A stretch of DNA of 64,000 nucleotides, from NCBI RefSeq assembly GCF_009604385.1, contig NZ_WEGJ01000003.1, positions 248,001 through 312,000 of the forward strand. Reading direction: 5' to 3'. The stretch comes from Streptomyces smaragdinus. Lineage in GTDB: Bacteria; Actinomycetota; Actinomycetes; Streptomycetales; Streptomycetaceae. Of this stretch, positions 24,841 through 33,483 are shown in pieces. Position numbers and translations under genes: made by a program. The notes beneath the pieces were generated by a model, which was not told the DNA's origin, did no database searches, and saw nothing but the letters and a program-made list of their open reading frames with translations. Within the stretch, counting starts at the first letter, position 1, and every line of letters begins with the position of its first letter.

Positions 24841-25803
24841 ATGAGCGAGCACACCATGCGGGCAGTGACCATCAGCGAGTTCGGCGGCCCCGAGGTGCTG
24901 ACCGTCGGGGAGGTCGCGCGCCCCGAGCCGCTGCCGACCGAGGTGCTGGTGCGGGTGCGGGCCGCCGGCGTCAACCCGGTGGACTGGAAGACCCGCGAGG
25001 GCCAGGGCATGGCGGGGCTGCAGACGTTCCCGCTGATCCTGGGCTGGGACGTCTCCGGTGTGGTCGAGGCGGTCGGCTTTGGCGTCACCACCCTGAAGCC
25101 CGGCGACGAGGTGTACGGGATGCCGTGGTTCCCGCGCGCGGCGGGCGGTTACGCGGAGTACGTGACCGCCCCGGCGCGTCAGTGGGCCCGTAAGCCCGCC
25201 ACCCTGGACCACGCACACGCCGCCGCCGTGCCGCTGGCGGCGCTGACCGCCTGGCAGAGCCTGGTCGACACCGCCGGGGTGCGGGCGGGGCAGCGGGTGC
25301 TGATCACGGCCGCGGCCGGCGGGGTGGGGCACTTCGCGGTGCAGTTCGCGCGGCATCTGGGCGCCCATGTGATCGCGACGGCCAGCGCCGCGCGGCACGC
25401 GTGGCTGAAGGAGCTCGGGGCCGACGAGGTCGTCGACTACACCACGACCCGCTTCGAGGACGTCGTCCGGGACGTCGACGTCGTCATCGACCTGGTGGGC
25501 GACGCCCACGACCTGACCAGCACCCGCGCGCTGACGGTCCTGCGCCCGGGCGGTCTGCTGGTCGCGGTGCCGTCCGGCGTCTCCCCGGACCTGGCGAAGG
25601 CGGGTGAGGCGGTCGGCGTGCGGGTCACGCCGTATCTGGTCGAGCCGGACGGTACGGCGCTCGCCACGATCGCCGGGCTGATCGACGCCGGTGAGGTCGC
25701 CGTCGAGGTGGAGGAGACCTTTCCGCTGGAGCAGGCGGCCCAGGCCCACACCCGCGTGGAGGCGGGGCGTACGCGGGGCAAGGTCGTCCTCACGGTCGGC
25801 TGA
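24841..25803 (+). CDS. NADP-dependent quinone oxidoreductase (MDR family, zinc-free)
   Basis: The 320-residue protein starts at ATG 24841, with GAGGA six bases upstream; an ATG at 24826 is in frame. It has the GroES-like N-terminal half (residues 5-115) and a Rossmann half with AAAGGVGHFAVQFARHLGA near residue 158. Zinc-binding cysteines are absent, as in quinone oxidoreductases of the QOR type. It probably reduces quinones or enones with NADPH. With the SDR, HxlR and GlxA-AraC genes it forms an electrophile-response cluster. Confidence 0.92.
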   Translation: MSEHTMRAVTISEFGGPEVLTVGEVARPEPLPTEVLVRVRAAGVNPVDWKTREGQGMAGLQTFPLILGWDVSGVVEAVGFGVTTLKPGDEVYGMPWFPRAAGGYAEYVTAPARQWARKPATLDHAHAAAVPLAALTAWQSLVDTAGVRAGQRVLITAAAGGVGHFAVQFARHLGAHVIATASAARHAWLKELGADEVVDYTTTRFEDVVRDVDVVIDLVGDAHDLTSTRALTVLRPGGLLVAVPSGVSPDLAKAGEAVGVRVTPYLVEPDGTALATIAGLIDAGEVAVEVEETFPLEQAAQAHTRVEAGRTRGKVVLTVG

Positions 25804-25923
25804 TCACGTTGTCCGTGAGCGGTCCGGGGTATGGACCCGGACCGCTCACGTGGGCCGACGGCCCCTTCCGGGGTCCTCGCGGGGCCTCCCTTCGCTGGAC
25901 GGGACCCGCCTACGATGTTCGAT

Positions 25924-26760
25924 ATGAGCGACGTAAACCGTCCCAATCCGCTCGGCGACTACCTCCGTGCCCGGCGGGCGCTGGTCACCCCGGAGCAGGC
26001 CGGACTCCCCGGGGGGACCGGCCGCCGCGTCCCGGGGCTGCGGCGGGAGGAAGTCGCGATGCTGGCGGGCATCAGCGCCGACTACTACCTGCGGCTCGAA
26101 CGCGGCCGGGACAAGAACCCCTCCCGGCAGGTCCTCGAATCCCTCGCCCGGGTCCTGCGCCTCGACGACCTCGAGCAGGACTACCTCCTCGGCCTGGCGA
26201 CCCCGCGCCCCCGGTCACGCCGCCGCGCCAAGCCGGAACGCGTGCCGGCCCGGCTGCACCAGCTGCTGGCGACCCTCGGGGTGCCCGCGTTCGTCGAGGG
26301 CCGCGCCTTCGACGTACTCGCCTCCAACCCCCTCGCCGTAGCGCTCAACCCGCGTCTGCGGCCCGGGTTCAACCGCCTCCGCTCGCTGCTCCTCGACCCC
26401 GAGGAGCAGGCCTTCCAGCAGGACTGGCCCCGCGCGGCGGAAACGGCCGTCGCCGCGTTCCGCAAGTCCGTCGGCGACGACACCGACAACCCGCGCTACG
26501 TGGAGCTGGTGGGCGAACTCGCCCTCGCGAGCGAACGCTTCCGCACCCTCTGGGCCCGCCACGACGTGCGCGCCCTCGACGGCGGCACCACCACCGTGAA
26601 CCATCCCGTGGTCGGCGAACTGCGCCTGCACCGCGACAAGCTGCCGGTGGACGGGCTGCTCCTGGTCCTCTACTACCCGGACCAGGACAGCGAGAGCGCC
26701 GAGAAGCTCCGCCTCCTGGCGTCCCTGGCGGAGTCCGGGTCGCCTCTCACCGCCGGGTGA
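25924..26760 (+). CDS. XRE family regulator with MmyB-like ligand domain
   Basis: The 278-residue protein has an HTH at residues 8-85 (GDYLRARRALVTPEQAGLP, LRREEVAMLAGISADYYLRL). A C-terminal MmyB-like domain follows, containing AFDVLASNPLAVALNPRLRP and the end motif DGLLLVLYYPDQDSES. This class is abundant in Streptomyces, and the second domain has a PAS-like fold that binds fatty-acid-like ligands in the MmyB example. ATG 25924 is chosen; ATG 25915 is also in frame, and neither has a good ribosome site. Confidence 0.92.
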   Translation: MSDVNRPNPLGDYLRARRALVTPEQAGLPGGTGRRVPGLRREEVAMLAGISADYYLRLERGRDKNPSRQVLESLARVLRLDDLEQDYLLGLATPRPRSRRRAKPERVPARLHQLLATLGVPAFVEGRAFDVLASNPLAVALNPRLRPGFNRLRSLLLDPEEQAFQQDWPRAAETAVAAFRKSVGDDTDNPRYVELVGELALASERFRTLWARHDVRALDGGTTTVNHPVVGELRLHRDKLPVDGLLLVLYYPDQDSESAEKLRLLASLAESGSPLTAG

Positions 26761-26767
26761 GCTCGCG

Positions 26768-28018
26768 TCATCCCTCGCTGGAGAGCAGGCGCAGGATCTG
26801 CGGCCAGCTGTCCTCGCGGGCCTTCGCGTTCGCGGCCGCGGTACCGCCCAGGTTCTGATACTGGCCGTACACCGGGTGCTTGATGGTCACGGCCGTCGCC
26901 GTGTACGGGAAGTCGCCGACGGCGTGGCCGGCCTCGGGGTAGAGCAGTGCGCGGTGCTTCTGGCCGGCGGCCCCGTGTTGCCGGCCGATGTCCTTGGCCG
27001 CCGGGAACGAGGGCCAGACGCGGTCTCTCATCCCCGCGACGGCCAGTACGGTGCCGCGTGCCCGGTCCAGCGGGATGGGTGAATAGGACAGGGGCTTGCC
27101 GTGATCGGTCCAGGCGGGGCCGCCGTCGGGGAGGCCGTCGGCGGTGTCGCGGGTGGGGGAGTTGAGCACCACGTCGCCGACCAGGCTCGGATAGCGGTGG
27201 ACGAGGAGCTGGGCGGCCTCGGTGCCGCGGGAGATGCCGATGACGGCCACCGGTTTGTCGCCGGTACCCGCGCGGCGGCCGAGCAGCTTGATCCCCTCGG
27301 TGAAGTACTCCAGGTCGATACGGCTCAGGGTGTCGGGGCGGCCCTTGCAGCCGAAGTAGCACAGGGCCAGTGCGGGGTGGCCGCGTGAGGCGAGCAGGGC
27401 GGCGTCGAAAATGCCCCAGTTGCCGCCCTCCGAGCCGCCGAGCACGAGGACCGGCGTACGGCGTGGGGCATCGGCGGGCGGGAGGTAGAGCTTGCCGTTG
27501 ACGCTGTCCTCGGCCACGGTGAGGGAGTCGTCGGCGACACCGCCGGCCAGCCAGGTGCGGGTCAGGGTGCGGGTCGCGATCCGCCGGTCGCCGGCGAGGA
27601 TGTCCAGGCGTACGCGGAAGGACGGCTTGTCCTCGGGCCTCCCGCTGAAGTAGGAGGACTCGTCGGTCGGCCCGCGCTGCGGTCGCATCGACCAGAACAG
27701 GCCCATGCCGTCGACGGTCCTGTACGTACCGTCGCTCGGCCGGGCGCGGGTGAGATCGACGGTCCCGTTCGCGTCCGCCTCGACGGTGGCCCGCCCCGTC
27801 CACCACATCCCGGCGTAGTCCACGGCCTTGGCGGTGGCGGTCACCTCCTCGCCGGCCTTCAGCCCGGTGACCCGTATCCGCACCGGCTGATCCGCGAGGG
27901 CCTCCGCCTTGTCCACCTCGATCGCCGCCCGGGTACTGTGCCCGTCCCCACCGGTACACCCGGCGGCAAGCAGTAACGCCACCGCCGCGGCGGCTCCCCA
28001 TACGGCTGAACGCCTCAT
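26768..28018 (-). CDS. Lipoprotein acyl-CoA thioesterase/BAAT-like alpha/beta hydrolase, with TTA codon
   Basis: The 416-residue protein starts at ATG 28018 with a lipoprotein signal (lipobox LLAAGC, Cys near residue 20), so it is exported and lipid-anchored. Residues 30-150 form the immunoglobulin-like BAAT N-terminal domain. Residues 190-410 are an alpha/beta hydrolase with IGISRGTEAA as the nucleophile elbow (GxSxG) and a late His in EAGHAVGDFPY. Codon 15 (27974-27976) is TTA, the rare leucine codon read by bldA tRNA, so expression may depend on development. BAAT-like enzymes act on acyl thioesters; the substrate here is unknown. Confidence 0.88.
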   Translation of the reverse strand: MRRSAVWGAAAAVALLLAAGCTGGDGHSTRAAIEVDKAEALADQPVRIRVTGLKAGEEVTATAKAVDYAGMWWTGRATVEADANGTVDLTRARPSDGTYRTVDGMGLFWSMRPQRGPTDESSYFSGRPEDKPSFRVRLDILAGDRRIATRTLTRTWLAGGVADDSLTVAEDSVNGKLYLPPADAPRRTPVLVLGGSEGGNWGIFDAALLASRGHPALALCYFGCKGRPDTLSRIDLEYFTEGIKLLGRRAGTGDKPVAVIGISRGTEAAQLLVHRYPSLVGDVVLNSPTRDTADGLPDGGPAWTDHGKPLSYSPIPLDRARGTVLAVAGMRDRVWPSFPAAKDIGRQHGAAGQKHRALLYPEAGHAVGDFPYTATAVTIKHPVYGQYQNLGGTAAANAKAREDSWPQILRLLSSEG

Positions 28019-28239
28019 CCCCCGTACCCCCTTGACCGGACCGCACGACGGTCCGTCATCAGGGTGCACCCGGGCCGTTCCCGGATCCATGCCCCGGTCC
28101 CGGCAACGGTCCGCGTGCTTCGCTTCCGGGAAGCGGCATCCGGGGCCTCGGGTGGTGCGGGGCCGGGGCGTGGATGCCCCGATTCCCCCCGTGACTCCCA
28201 TGTGTCCGGTATCGCGCCTCGGGAGTAACCATGACGCCG

Positions 28240-28268
28240 AAAACCCCTCCGTCGTCTCGCCGGAGGGG
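28240..28268 (-). terminator. Rho-independent terminator of tRNA-Val
   Basis: On the minus strand, CCCCTCCG at 28268-28261 and CGGAGGGG at 28251-28244 form an 8-bp perfect stem with a 9-base loop. TTTT follows (28243-28240). It lies just past the 3' end of the tRNA. Confidence 0.9.
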
Positions 28269-28270
28269 TC

Positions 28271-28345
28271 TGGTGGACGCGGACGGTTTCGAACCGCCGA
28301 CATCCGCCTTGTAAGGGCGGCGCTCTACCGCTGAGCTACGCGTCC
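28271..28345 (-). tRNA. tRNA-Val (anticodon UAC), CCA encoded
   Basis: The minus strand folds into a full cloverleaf. A 7-bp acceptor stem GGACGCG/CGCGTCC ends in A73 and an encoded CCA. The D arm has AGCTCAGCGGTAGAGC, the anticodon stem CCGCC/GGCGG carries the loop CTTACAA, and the T arm has GGTTCGAAACC. The anticodon UAC reads GUA valine codons. A U-tailed terminator follows immediately. Confidence 0.97.
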
Positions 28346-28483
28346 GGGTGAGCCGTACCATACCTTGCCCGGTGGGGGCGGCGGCAAATCCGATCCCGGT
28401 CGCGAACCATCCGGGCCCTTGGTTCGTCTTCTCCTGGTGGGACAATGTCCGGAGGTGGTCGGGGTCGAGCGCGGGAGTGGATT

Positions 28484-29743
28484 GTGACGTCACACGGCAC
28501 CAGGCGCTGGGGCTGGGGTGCGGGGCGTGGTGACGGTGGGCGGGCCGAGGCGCAGGCGGCGAAGGACGCGGCGGCCACGGCGTTCTACGAGCTGGACACC
28601 GCCCAGCGTGACCTGCGGATCTCCATAGAGACGATCTCCGCCGTCGACGACTCCCCCGCCGCCCGCAAGGTCGTCTCCGACTTCACGGCGCTCGGCCGGC
28701 GCATCGACGAGGTGTCCGCCGAGTACATCACCGCCGTCGACGCCCACGACCTCGACCGCGTCGACCTCGACCCCGGTACGGCCGCCCGCGCCCGTACCGA
28801 GCTGCAGCAGGCGACCAACAGGCTGGAGAAGGTCCGCGCCGACCTCAACCACTTCGCCCACAACCTCGGCCCCCTGCTGGAGAAGGCCGAGACCCAGCTG
28901 GCCCGCCTCGCCCCCTCCGTGGAGCGGGCCCGCCAGGCGCTGCTGGCCGCCAGCAACGCCCTGGACGCCGTACGGGACAAGGGCTACCGCGCGGACGAGC
29001 TCGCCGCCCGGCTGGCCAGGCTGGCGCCCGAGCTGACGAAGCTCAACCAGGGCGCCGGGGTGCACGGCGTGCAGGAGACCATCCGCCGGGCCATGGACAT
29101 GCAGCGCGAGGCGGAGACCCTGCGCGCCGAGGCCGAGCAGCTGCCGCGGCGGGCGGAGGACCTCGACAAGCGGCTGGGCAGTCTGCGCACCCGCGCCCAG
29201 GCGCTCGCCACCCGCGCCGAGCGGGTGCCGCCGGTGCTCAGCGAGCTGCGCCGGCGGTTCGCCTCGCCGTCCTGGCAGGACCTGCAGCCGGTGCCGGAGC
29301 AGGCGCAGCGGGCCGTACGGGAGGCCGAGGGCAAGATCGGCGAGGCGGCGCGGGCGCGGGCGGAGCAGCGCTGGGCGGACGCGACGGCGCTGCTGGGGAC
29401 GGCGCGGGCGCTGCTCAACAACACCGACGAGGCCGTCACCGCCGCCCAGGACCGGCTGCGCCGGCTCAACGAGGTGCAGGCGAACCACCAGGCGGACGTC
29501 GACCGCACCCGGTTCGCGATCCGCGACGCCCAGCGCCTGGCGATGGCCGGGCGGGACCGGCCCGACCCCCGGCACGCGGCGCCGCTGGACGCGGCCGTGG
29601 AGCGGCTGGACCGGGCGGTCGAGGGGCTGGTGGGCCGGCATCCGGACTACTGGCACTTCCTGATGGAGCTGGACGCCGTACGGGACACCGCGGCCCACGT
29701 CGTCCAGGAGATCCGCTCGGAGCGGGGCTCCGGGGCGCGGTAA
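28484..29743 (+). CDS. Coiled-coil protein of unknown function
   Basis: The 419-residue protein is almost entirely helical, with long heptad-rich coiled-coil stretches (about residues 20-60, 75-140, 170-240 and 270-340). It is dominated by Ala, Arg, Glu and Leu, and has no signal peptide or membrane segment. GTG 28484 (VTSHGTRRWGWG) is taken as the start; an in-frame ATG at 28445 would add 13 residues. It lies 46 bp upstream of a membrane Ser/Thr kinase and may be its partner or substrate. It resembles a conserved streptomycete family, but I do not recognise a function. Confidence 0.82.
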   Translation: MTSHGTRRWGWGAGRGDGGRAEAQAAKDAAATAFYELDTAQRDLRISIETISAVDDSPAARKVVSDFTALGRRIDEVSAEYITAVDAHDLDRVDLDPGTAARARTELQQATNRLEKVRADLNHFAHNLGPLLEKAETQLARLAPSVERARQALLAASNALDAVRDKGYRADELAARLARLAPELTKLNQGAGVHGVQETIRRAMDMQREAETLRAEAEQLPRRAEDLDKRLGSLRTRAQALATRAERVPPVLSELRRRFASPSWQDLQPVPEQAQRAVREAEGKIGEAARARAEQRWADATALLGTARALLNNTDEAVTAAQDRLRRLNEVQANHQADVDRTRFAIRDAQRLAMAGRDRPDPRHAAPLDAAVERLDRAVEGLVGRHPDYWHFLMELDAVRDTAAHVVQEIRSERGSGAR

Positions 29744-29789
29744 CTCCGGGCGAACCCCTGTATCGTGCAGCGGGTTTACGCGTGGTCAT

Positions 29790-31124
29790 ATGTCAGGGAT
29801 CGGACAGGAAACGGGGGCGGCTGTGCGCGACGAGCTTCTCGGGGGCCGGTACCGGCTGATACGGCAGCTCGGCGAGGGCGGGATGGGCCAGGTCTGGGAG
29901 GCCCGGGACGAATCGCTCGACCGGCCCGTGGCCGTCAAGGTGATCTCGCTGCTCGCCGGCAACGGCCCCGAGAGCGCCGAGGCACGGGCCCGCTTCCTGC
30001 GCGAGGCGCGGCTGACGGCCGCGCTCCAGCACCCCGGCATCGTGACCATCCACGACCTCGGCGAGACCGAGCGCGCGGGCGCCACGGTCCCGTTCCTGGT
30101 CATGGAGCTGGTCCGGGGCGAGGGCCTGGACGTGCTGCTGCGCCGGGGTGAGGTCACCCTGCGGGACGCGGCGCACTGGGGCGCCCAGGTCGCCGACGCG
30201 CTGGGAGCCGCGCACGAGGCCGGGGTGATGCACCGGGACATCAAGCCGTCCAACATCCTCGTCACCCCGTCCGGCCTGGTGAAGGTCCTCGACTTCGGCA
30301 TCGCGCGGGCGGTGGACGAGGGCACGGGCACGGCGGCCACCCGGATCACCCGGACCGGCTACATCGTGGGCTCGCCCCCGTACATGGCGCCCGAGCAGGC
30401 GCGCGGGAATCCGGAACCGCGCAGCGATCTGTACGCCCTGGGCTGTGTGCTCTACGAGCTGATCACCGGGGAGCTGCCGTTCGAGGCCGCGGACGCGGTG
30501 GGGTACATCACGGCGCATCTCGACGAGATGGAGCCGCGCCCCGGTTCGGTGAAGTACGGCATCCCGACCGAATGGGACATGGTCGTCCTGAAGCTGATGC
30601 GCAAGGATCCCGCGCGGCGGTACGCGGACGCCGCCGCGGTCGCCCGGGCGCTGCGGGAGCTGGACCGGTCGCCCGAGGATGCCCCGGTGCGGCGGGCGCC
30701 GCGGGGCGCCCTGGCGGCGAAGGTGGTGCGGCCACTGTCGGCGCTGTGCAGTGTCGGGCTCGTGGTCATGTTCGTCTCGGCCATGGGATTCCTCGACGAG
30801 GACGGGGCGCCGACCGGGCTGATCGCGGCGAACATGGCGCTGCTGATCGCGCTCATGCTCGCGCTCAACGCCGGCACCATGCTGCTGTCGCTGAGGAAGT
30901 CCGCCGGGCGCACGGTGCTCGCGGTGGCCGGTACCGTGGTGGCACTGCAGGGGGCGAGCTTCAGCCTGCAGGCGATGATGACGGGCGCGGACGTGACGTC
31001 GGCGGACGGTACTGCCTCAACGCTCGTCTTCGTCATCGCCCCGGTCACCGCCGTGGCGGCCGTCGCCATGGTAATCACGGCACTGCACCCGTCGACCCGC
31101 GCCCGGCTGCTGGGGGAGACCTGA
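29790..31124 (+). CDS. Membrane Ser/Thr protein kinase (PknB-like catalytic domain)
   Basis: The 444-residue protein has a complete kinase domain at about residues 20-290: glycine loop LGEGGMGQVWEA, VAIK-equivalent PVAVKVISLL, catalytic loop HRDIKPSNIL, DFGIAR, and activation segment GYIVGSPPYMAPEQARG. The C terminus has about four hydrophobic helices and no PASTA repeats, so it does not sense peptidoglycan in the PknB manner. ATG 29790 is used; a GTG at 29823 is possible. It follows the coiled-coil gene and is probably cotranscribed with it. Confidence 0.93.
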   Translation: MSGIGQETGAAVRDELLGGRYRLIRQLGEGGMGQVWEARDESLDRPVAVKVISLLAGNGPESAEARARFLREARLTAALQHPGIVTIHDLGETERAGATVPFLVMELVRGEGLDVLLRRGEVTLRDAAHWGAQVADALGAAHEAGVMHRDIKPSNILVTPSGLVKVLDFGIARAVDEGTGTAATRITRTGYIVGSPPYMAPEQARGNPEPRSDLYALGCVLYELITGELPFEAADAVGYITAHLDEMEPRPGSVKYGIPTEWDMVVLKLMRKDPARRYADAAAVARALRELDRSPEDAPVRRAPRGALAAKVVRPLSALCSVGLVVMFVSAMGFLDEDGAPTGLIAANMALLIALMLALNAGTMLLSLRKSAGRTVLAVAGTVVALQGASFSLQAMMTGADVTSADGTASTLVFVIAPVTAVAAVAMVITALHPSTRARLLGET

Positions 31125-31212
31125 CACCCGGACGGCGTACGACCACGGGCGTACCCCCGTCTCCCGGACCGATCCTGGGCCTACCCCCGCCCGCCCGCGA
31201 TCCGGGAGCACG

Positions 31213-32349
31213 ATGTCCAAGCCCCTCCCCCTCGTCGCGCTCCTGTGCGCCCTGACCCTCGCGGCCCCCGCACCCGCCGCCGCTGCCACGAACGACCTCC
31301 AGCACCGCCTGAACGCCCTGGTGAACGCCGACGGCGGCCCGCCCGGCGTGATCGTCGTGCTGCGCTCCGGCGACCACACCCGCGTCCTCCGCGCAGGCAC
31401 GGCGGATCTGGCCCACCACCGCCCCATCGACCCCGCCGACCACACCCGCGTCGCCAGCACCGCGAAGGCCTTCAGCGGTGCGGTAGCCCTCTCCCTCGTA
31501 CGCAGGGGCCGCCTCGGCCTCGACGACACCATCGGCGACCGTCTCCCCCGGCTGCCGGCCGCCTGGCACGCCGTGACCCTCCGCCGGCTGCTGCAGCACA
31601 CCAGCGGCCTGCCCGACTACTCGGAGGACGAGGCCTTCCGCGACCTCCTGCGCGCCGACCCGCACCACGTCTTCGACCCCCGCCGCCTGCTGGACTTCGT
31701 CGCGGACAAGCCGCTGAACTTCGCCCCCGGCTCCACGTACCGCTACTCCAACTCCGACAACATCGCCGTCGCCCTGATGGCGGAACAGGCCACCGGCCGG
31801 ACGTACGACGCACTCCTGCGCCGCGAGGTGTACGGCCCCCTGCGGCTGCACGAAACGAGCCTCCCCCTGGGGTACGAGATGCCGGAGCCGTACATGCGCG
31901 GCTACGCCATGGATCCGCCGAATCCGCCGGAGGACGTCAGCGAGCTGTTCGGCGCCTCGGGCCTGTGGGCGTCGGGCGGCATCGTGTCCACGCCGCGCGA
32001 CCTGACGCGCTTCATCCGCGGCTACGCGTCCGGGGCCCTGACCTCGAAGGACGCGCTGAGCCAACAACGCCACTGGATCAGGGGCTCGTCCGAGCCCGCG
32101 GGCCCGGGCGAGAACCGGGTGGGCCTGGCGATCTTCCGGTACCGGACCCGCTGCGGGACGGTCCTCGGCCACACGGGCAACACGGCGGGCTACACCCAGC
32201 TGATGGCCGCGACCCCCGACGGCAGCCGCTCGCTGACCTTCACGATCACCACCCAGGTCAACCGCGACACGCCCCCCGGCCTGCTGAAGCAGCTCCGCGC
32301 GGCCGAGGAGGACGCGGTCTGCGCCCTCCTCGCCAAGGGGAAGCACTGA
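31213..32349 (+). CDS. Secreted serine beta-lactamase-fold hydrolase / D-Ala-D-Ala carboxypeptidase-like
   Basis: The 378-residue protein has a Sec signal peptide at residues 1-25 (VALLCALTLAAPAPAAAA). The class C/penicillin-binding motifs are present: SxxK in ASTAKAFSG near residue 84, YSN in YRYSNSDN near residue 178, and HTG in VLGHTGNTAGY near residue 320. Such enzymes act outside the membrane on peptidoglycan stem peptides or small esters and amides, and the exact substrate cannot be told. It faces the convergent SGNH hydrolase, 3 bases away. Confidence 0.92.
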   Translation: MSKPLPLVALLCALTLAAPAPAAAATNDLQHRLNALVNADGGPPGVIVVLRSGDHTRVLRAGTADLAHHRPIDPADHTRVASTAKAFSGAVALSLVRRGRLGLDDTIGDRLPRLPAAWHAVTLRRLLQHTSGLPDYSEDEAFRDLLRADPHHVFDPRRLLDFVADKPLNFAPGSTYRYSNSDNIAVALMAEQATGRTYDALLRREVYGPLRLHETSLPLGYEMPEPYMRGYAMDPPNPPEDVSELFGASGLWASGGIVSTPRDLTRFIRGYASGALTSKDALSQQRHWIRGSSEPAGPGENRVGLAIFRYRTRCGTVLGHTGNTAGYTQLMAATPDGSRSLTFTITTQVNRDTPPGLLKQLRAAEEDAVCALLAKGKH

Positions 32350-32352
32350 CCC

Positions 32353-33243
32353 CTACGACGACCGGATCCGCGCGTACGCCAGCTCCGCCAGCTTCCCCTG
32401 CCCCGACCTGTTGGGGTGGAAGTAGTCCCACTTGCTCAGATGCGACGAGCTGAACCGGAACTTGTACGACGCGCCCCCGTCGTACCGGCACAGCGGATGC
32501 TTGGCGCACTCGGTGCGCAGCACCTCGTTGTAGTCCCGCACCCGGTCGGTCACCCGCGCCCGGCGGTCGACGGTGCGCGGATCGAAGTCGACCGGGGACT
32601 CCAGCATCGACGGGCAGATGCCCAGCGACCAGATCTGCCGCGTCATCTCGTTGTTGTGCCCGACCTCCCACAGACGTTCGAGGTCCGGAACGCTGGACAC
32701 GTACACCTGGGTGTGCGGCAGCTCGCGCCTGAGCCGGGTCAGGGCGTCGGCGAACAGCTGCCGGTACGAGCCGACGGCCGTCATGCGCGTGGTCGTCGGC
32801 CGGCAGGCGTCGTTGGCGCCCATCAGGATCGTCACCAGCTGCGGCCTGCGCGCGATCGCCTTGTCCAGCTGGCCGGAGAGGTCCTGCATCCGCGCACCCG
32901 TCCGGGCGAGGTTCCAGGTCTTCGACGGCGACGTCTTCAGCCGCGCCGCCAGGCTGTTGACGTCCGAGGAGTCGCCCGTCGACCAGGACACCTCCGGGCA
33001 GTCCGACAGCGCGCCGCAGGCGTCGAACCCGCGCGTGATGGAGTCGCCGAGGGCGGCGATCGAGCGGGGCGAGGTGTCCCACACCGGCCCCGTGGGCCTG
33101 GGGGACGGCCGGGCCTCCCCGGCCGGTGAACCGCCCGCGCGTGCCCGGGCGTCGGAGGAGTCCCCGTCGCCGGTGCAGCCCGCGGCCGTCAGCAGGGCGG
33201 CCGCCGCCAGCGCCGCGGCAGCGGCCCGTAATCCTCGTCGCAT
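32353..33243 (-). CDS. SGNH/GDSL hydrolase lipoprotein, with TTA codon
   Basis: The 296-residue protein has a lipoprotein signal (ALLTAAGC, lipobox Cys near residue 23) and then a Ser/Pro-rich spacer. The SGNH catalytic blocks follow: block I IAALGDSITRGFD, block II Gly in the NLARTGARMQDL region, block III ILMGANDACRP, and block V WDYFHPNRSGQ. It is an exported esterase or lipase-like enzyme. Codon 5 (33229-33231 on the plus strand) is TTA, read by the bldA tRNA, so translation may be tied to development. Confidence 0.92.
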   Translation of the reverse strand: MRRGLRAAAAALAAAALLTAAGCTGDGDSSDARARAGGSPAGEARPSPRPTGPVWDTSPRSIAALGDSITRGFDACGALSDCPEVSWSTGDSSDVNSLAARLKTSPSKTWNLARTGARMQDLSGQLDKAIARRPQLVTILMGANDACRPTTTRMTAVGSYRQLFADALTRLRRELPHTQVYVSSVPDLERLWEVGHNNEMTRQIWSLGICPSMLESPVDFDPRTVDRRARVTDRVRDYNEVLRTECAKHPLCRYDGGASYKFRFSSSHLSKWDYFHPNRSGQGKLAELAYARIRSS

Positions 33244-33346
33244 CCCAGAGCCCCTTCGCGCCCACGGGGCCACGCCCGAACGGACGTCGGCCCCTTCCCG
33301 TACCGACGGTACGACACCCGGTGGCGCGTCCGGCACGATAGTTTTT

Positions 33347-33377
33347 CCCCAGCGACCGGGAAGTGTGCCCCAGCGAC
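33347..33377. promoter_or_regulatory. Direct repeats CCCCAGCGAC, 21 bp apart
   Basis: CCCCAGCGAC occurs at 33347-33356 and 33368-33377, two helical turns apart, about 110-135 bp upstream of the DUF3145 start in a 240-bp gene-free region between divergent genes. This is a plausible tandem regulator site for either gene. Confidence 0.4.
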
Positions 33378-33483
33378 ATGACACGCAGTCATATCCTGTC
33401 CCCTTTGCGGGGAATCCGATCGCGAGGGTGTTTACTCTAGGCAACCCGGGGGAGCCGCGGCCGTCTCGAAATCGGAGGTCCAG

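Noticed and set aside
28059..28480. Small open frames across the tRNA-Val region
   Set aside because: They read through the tRNA and its terminator and have no protein similarity. The region from 28019 to 28239 otherwise shows nothing but the presumed promoter of the lipoprotein hydrolase gene.
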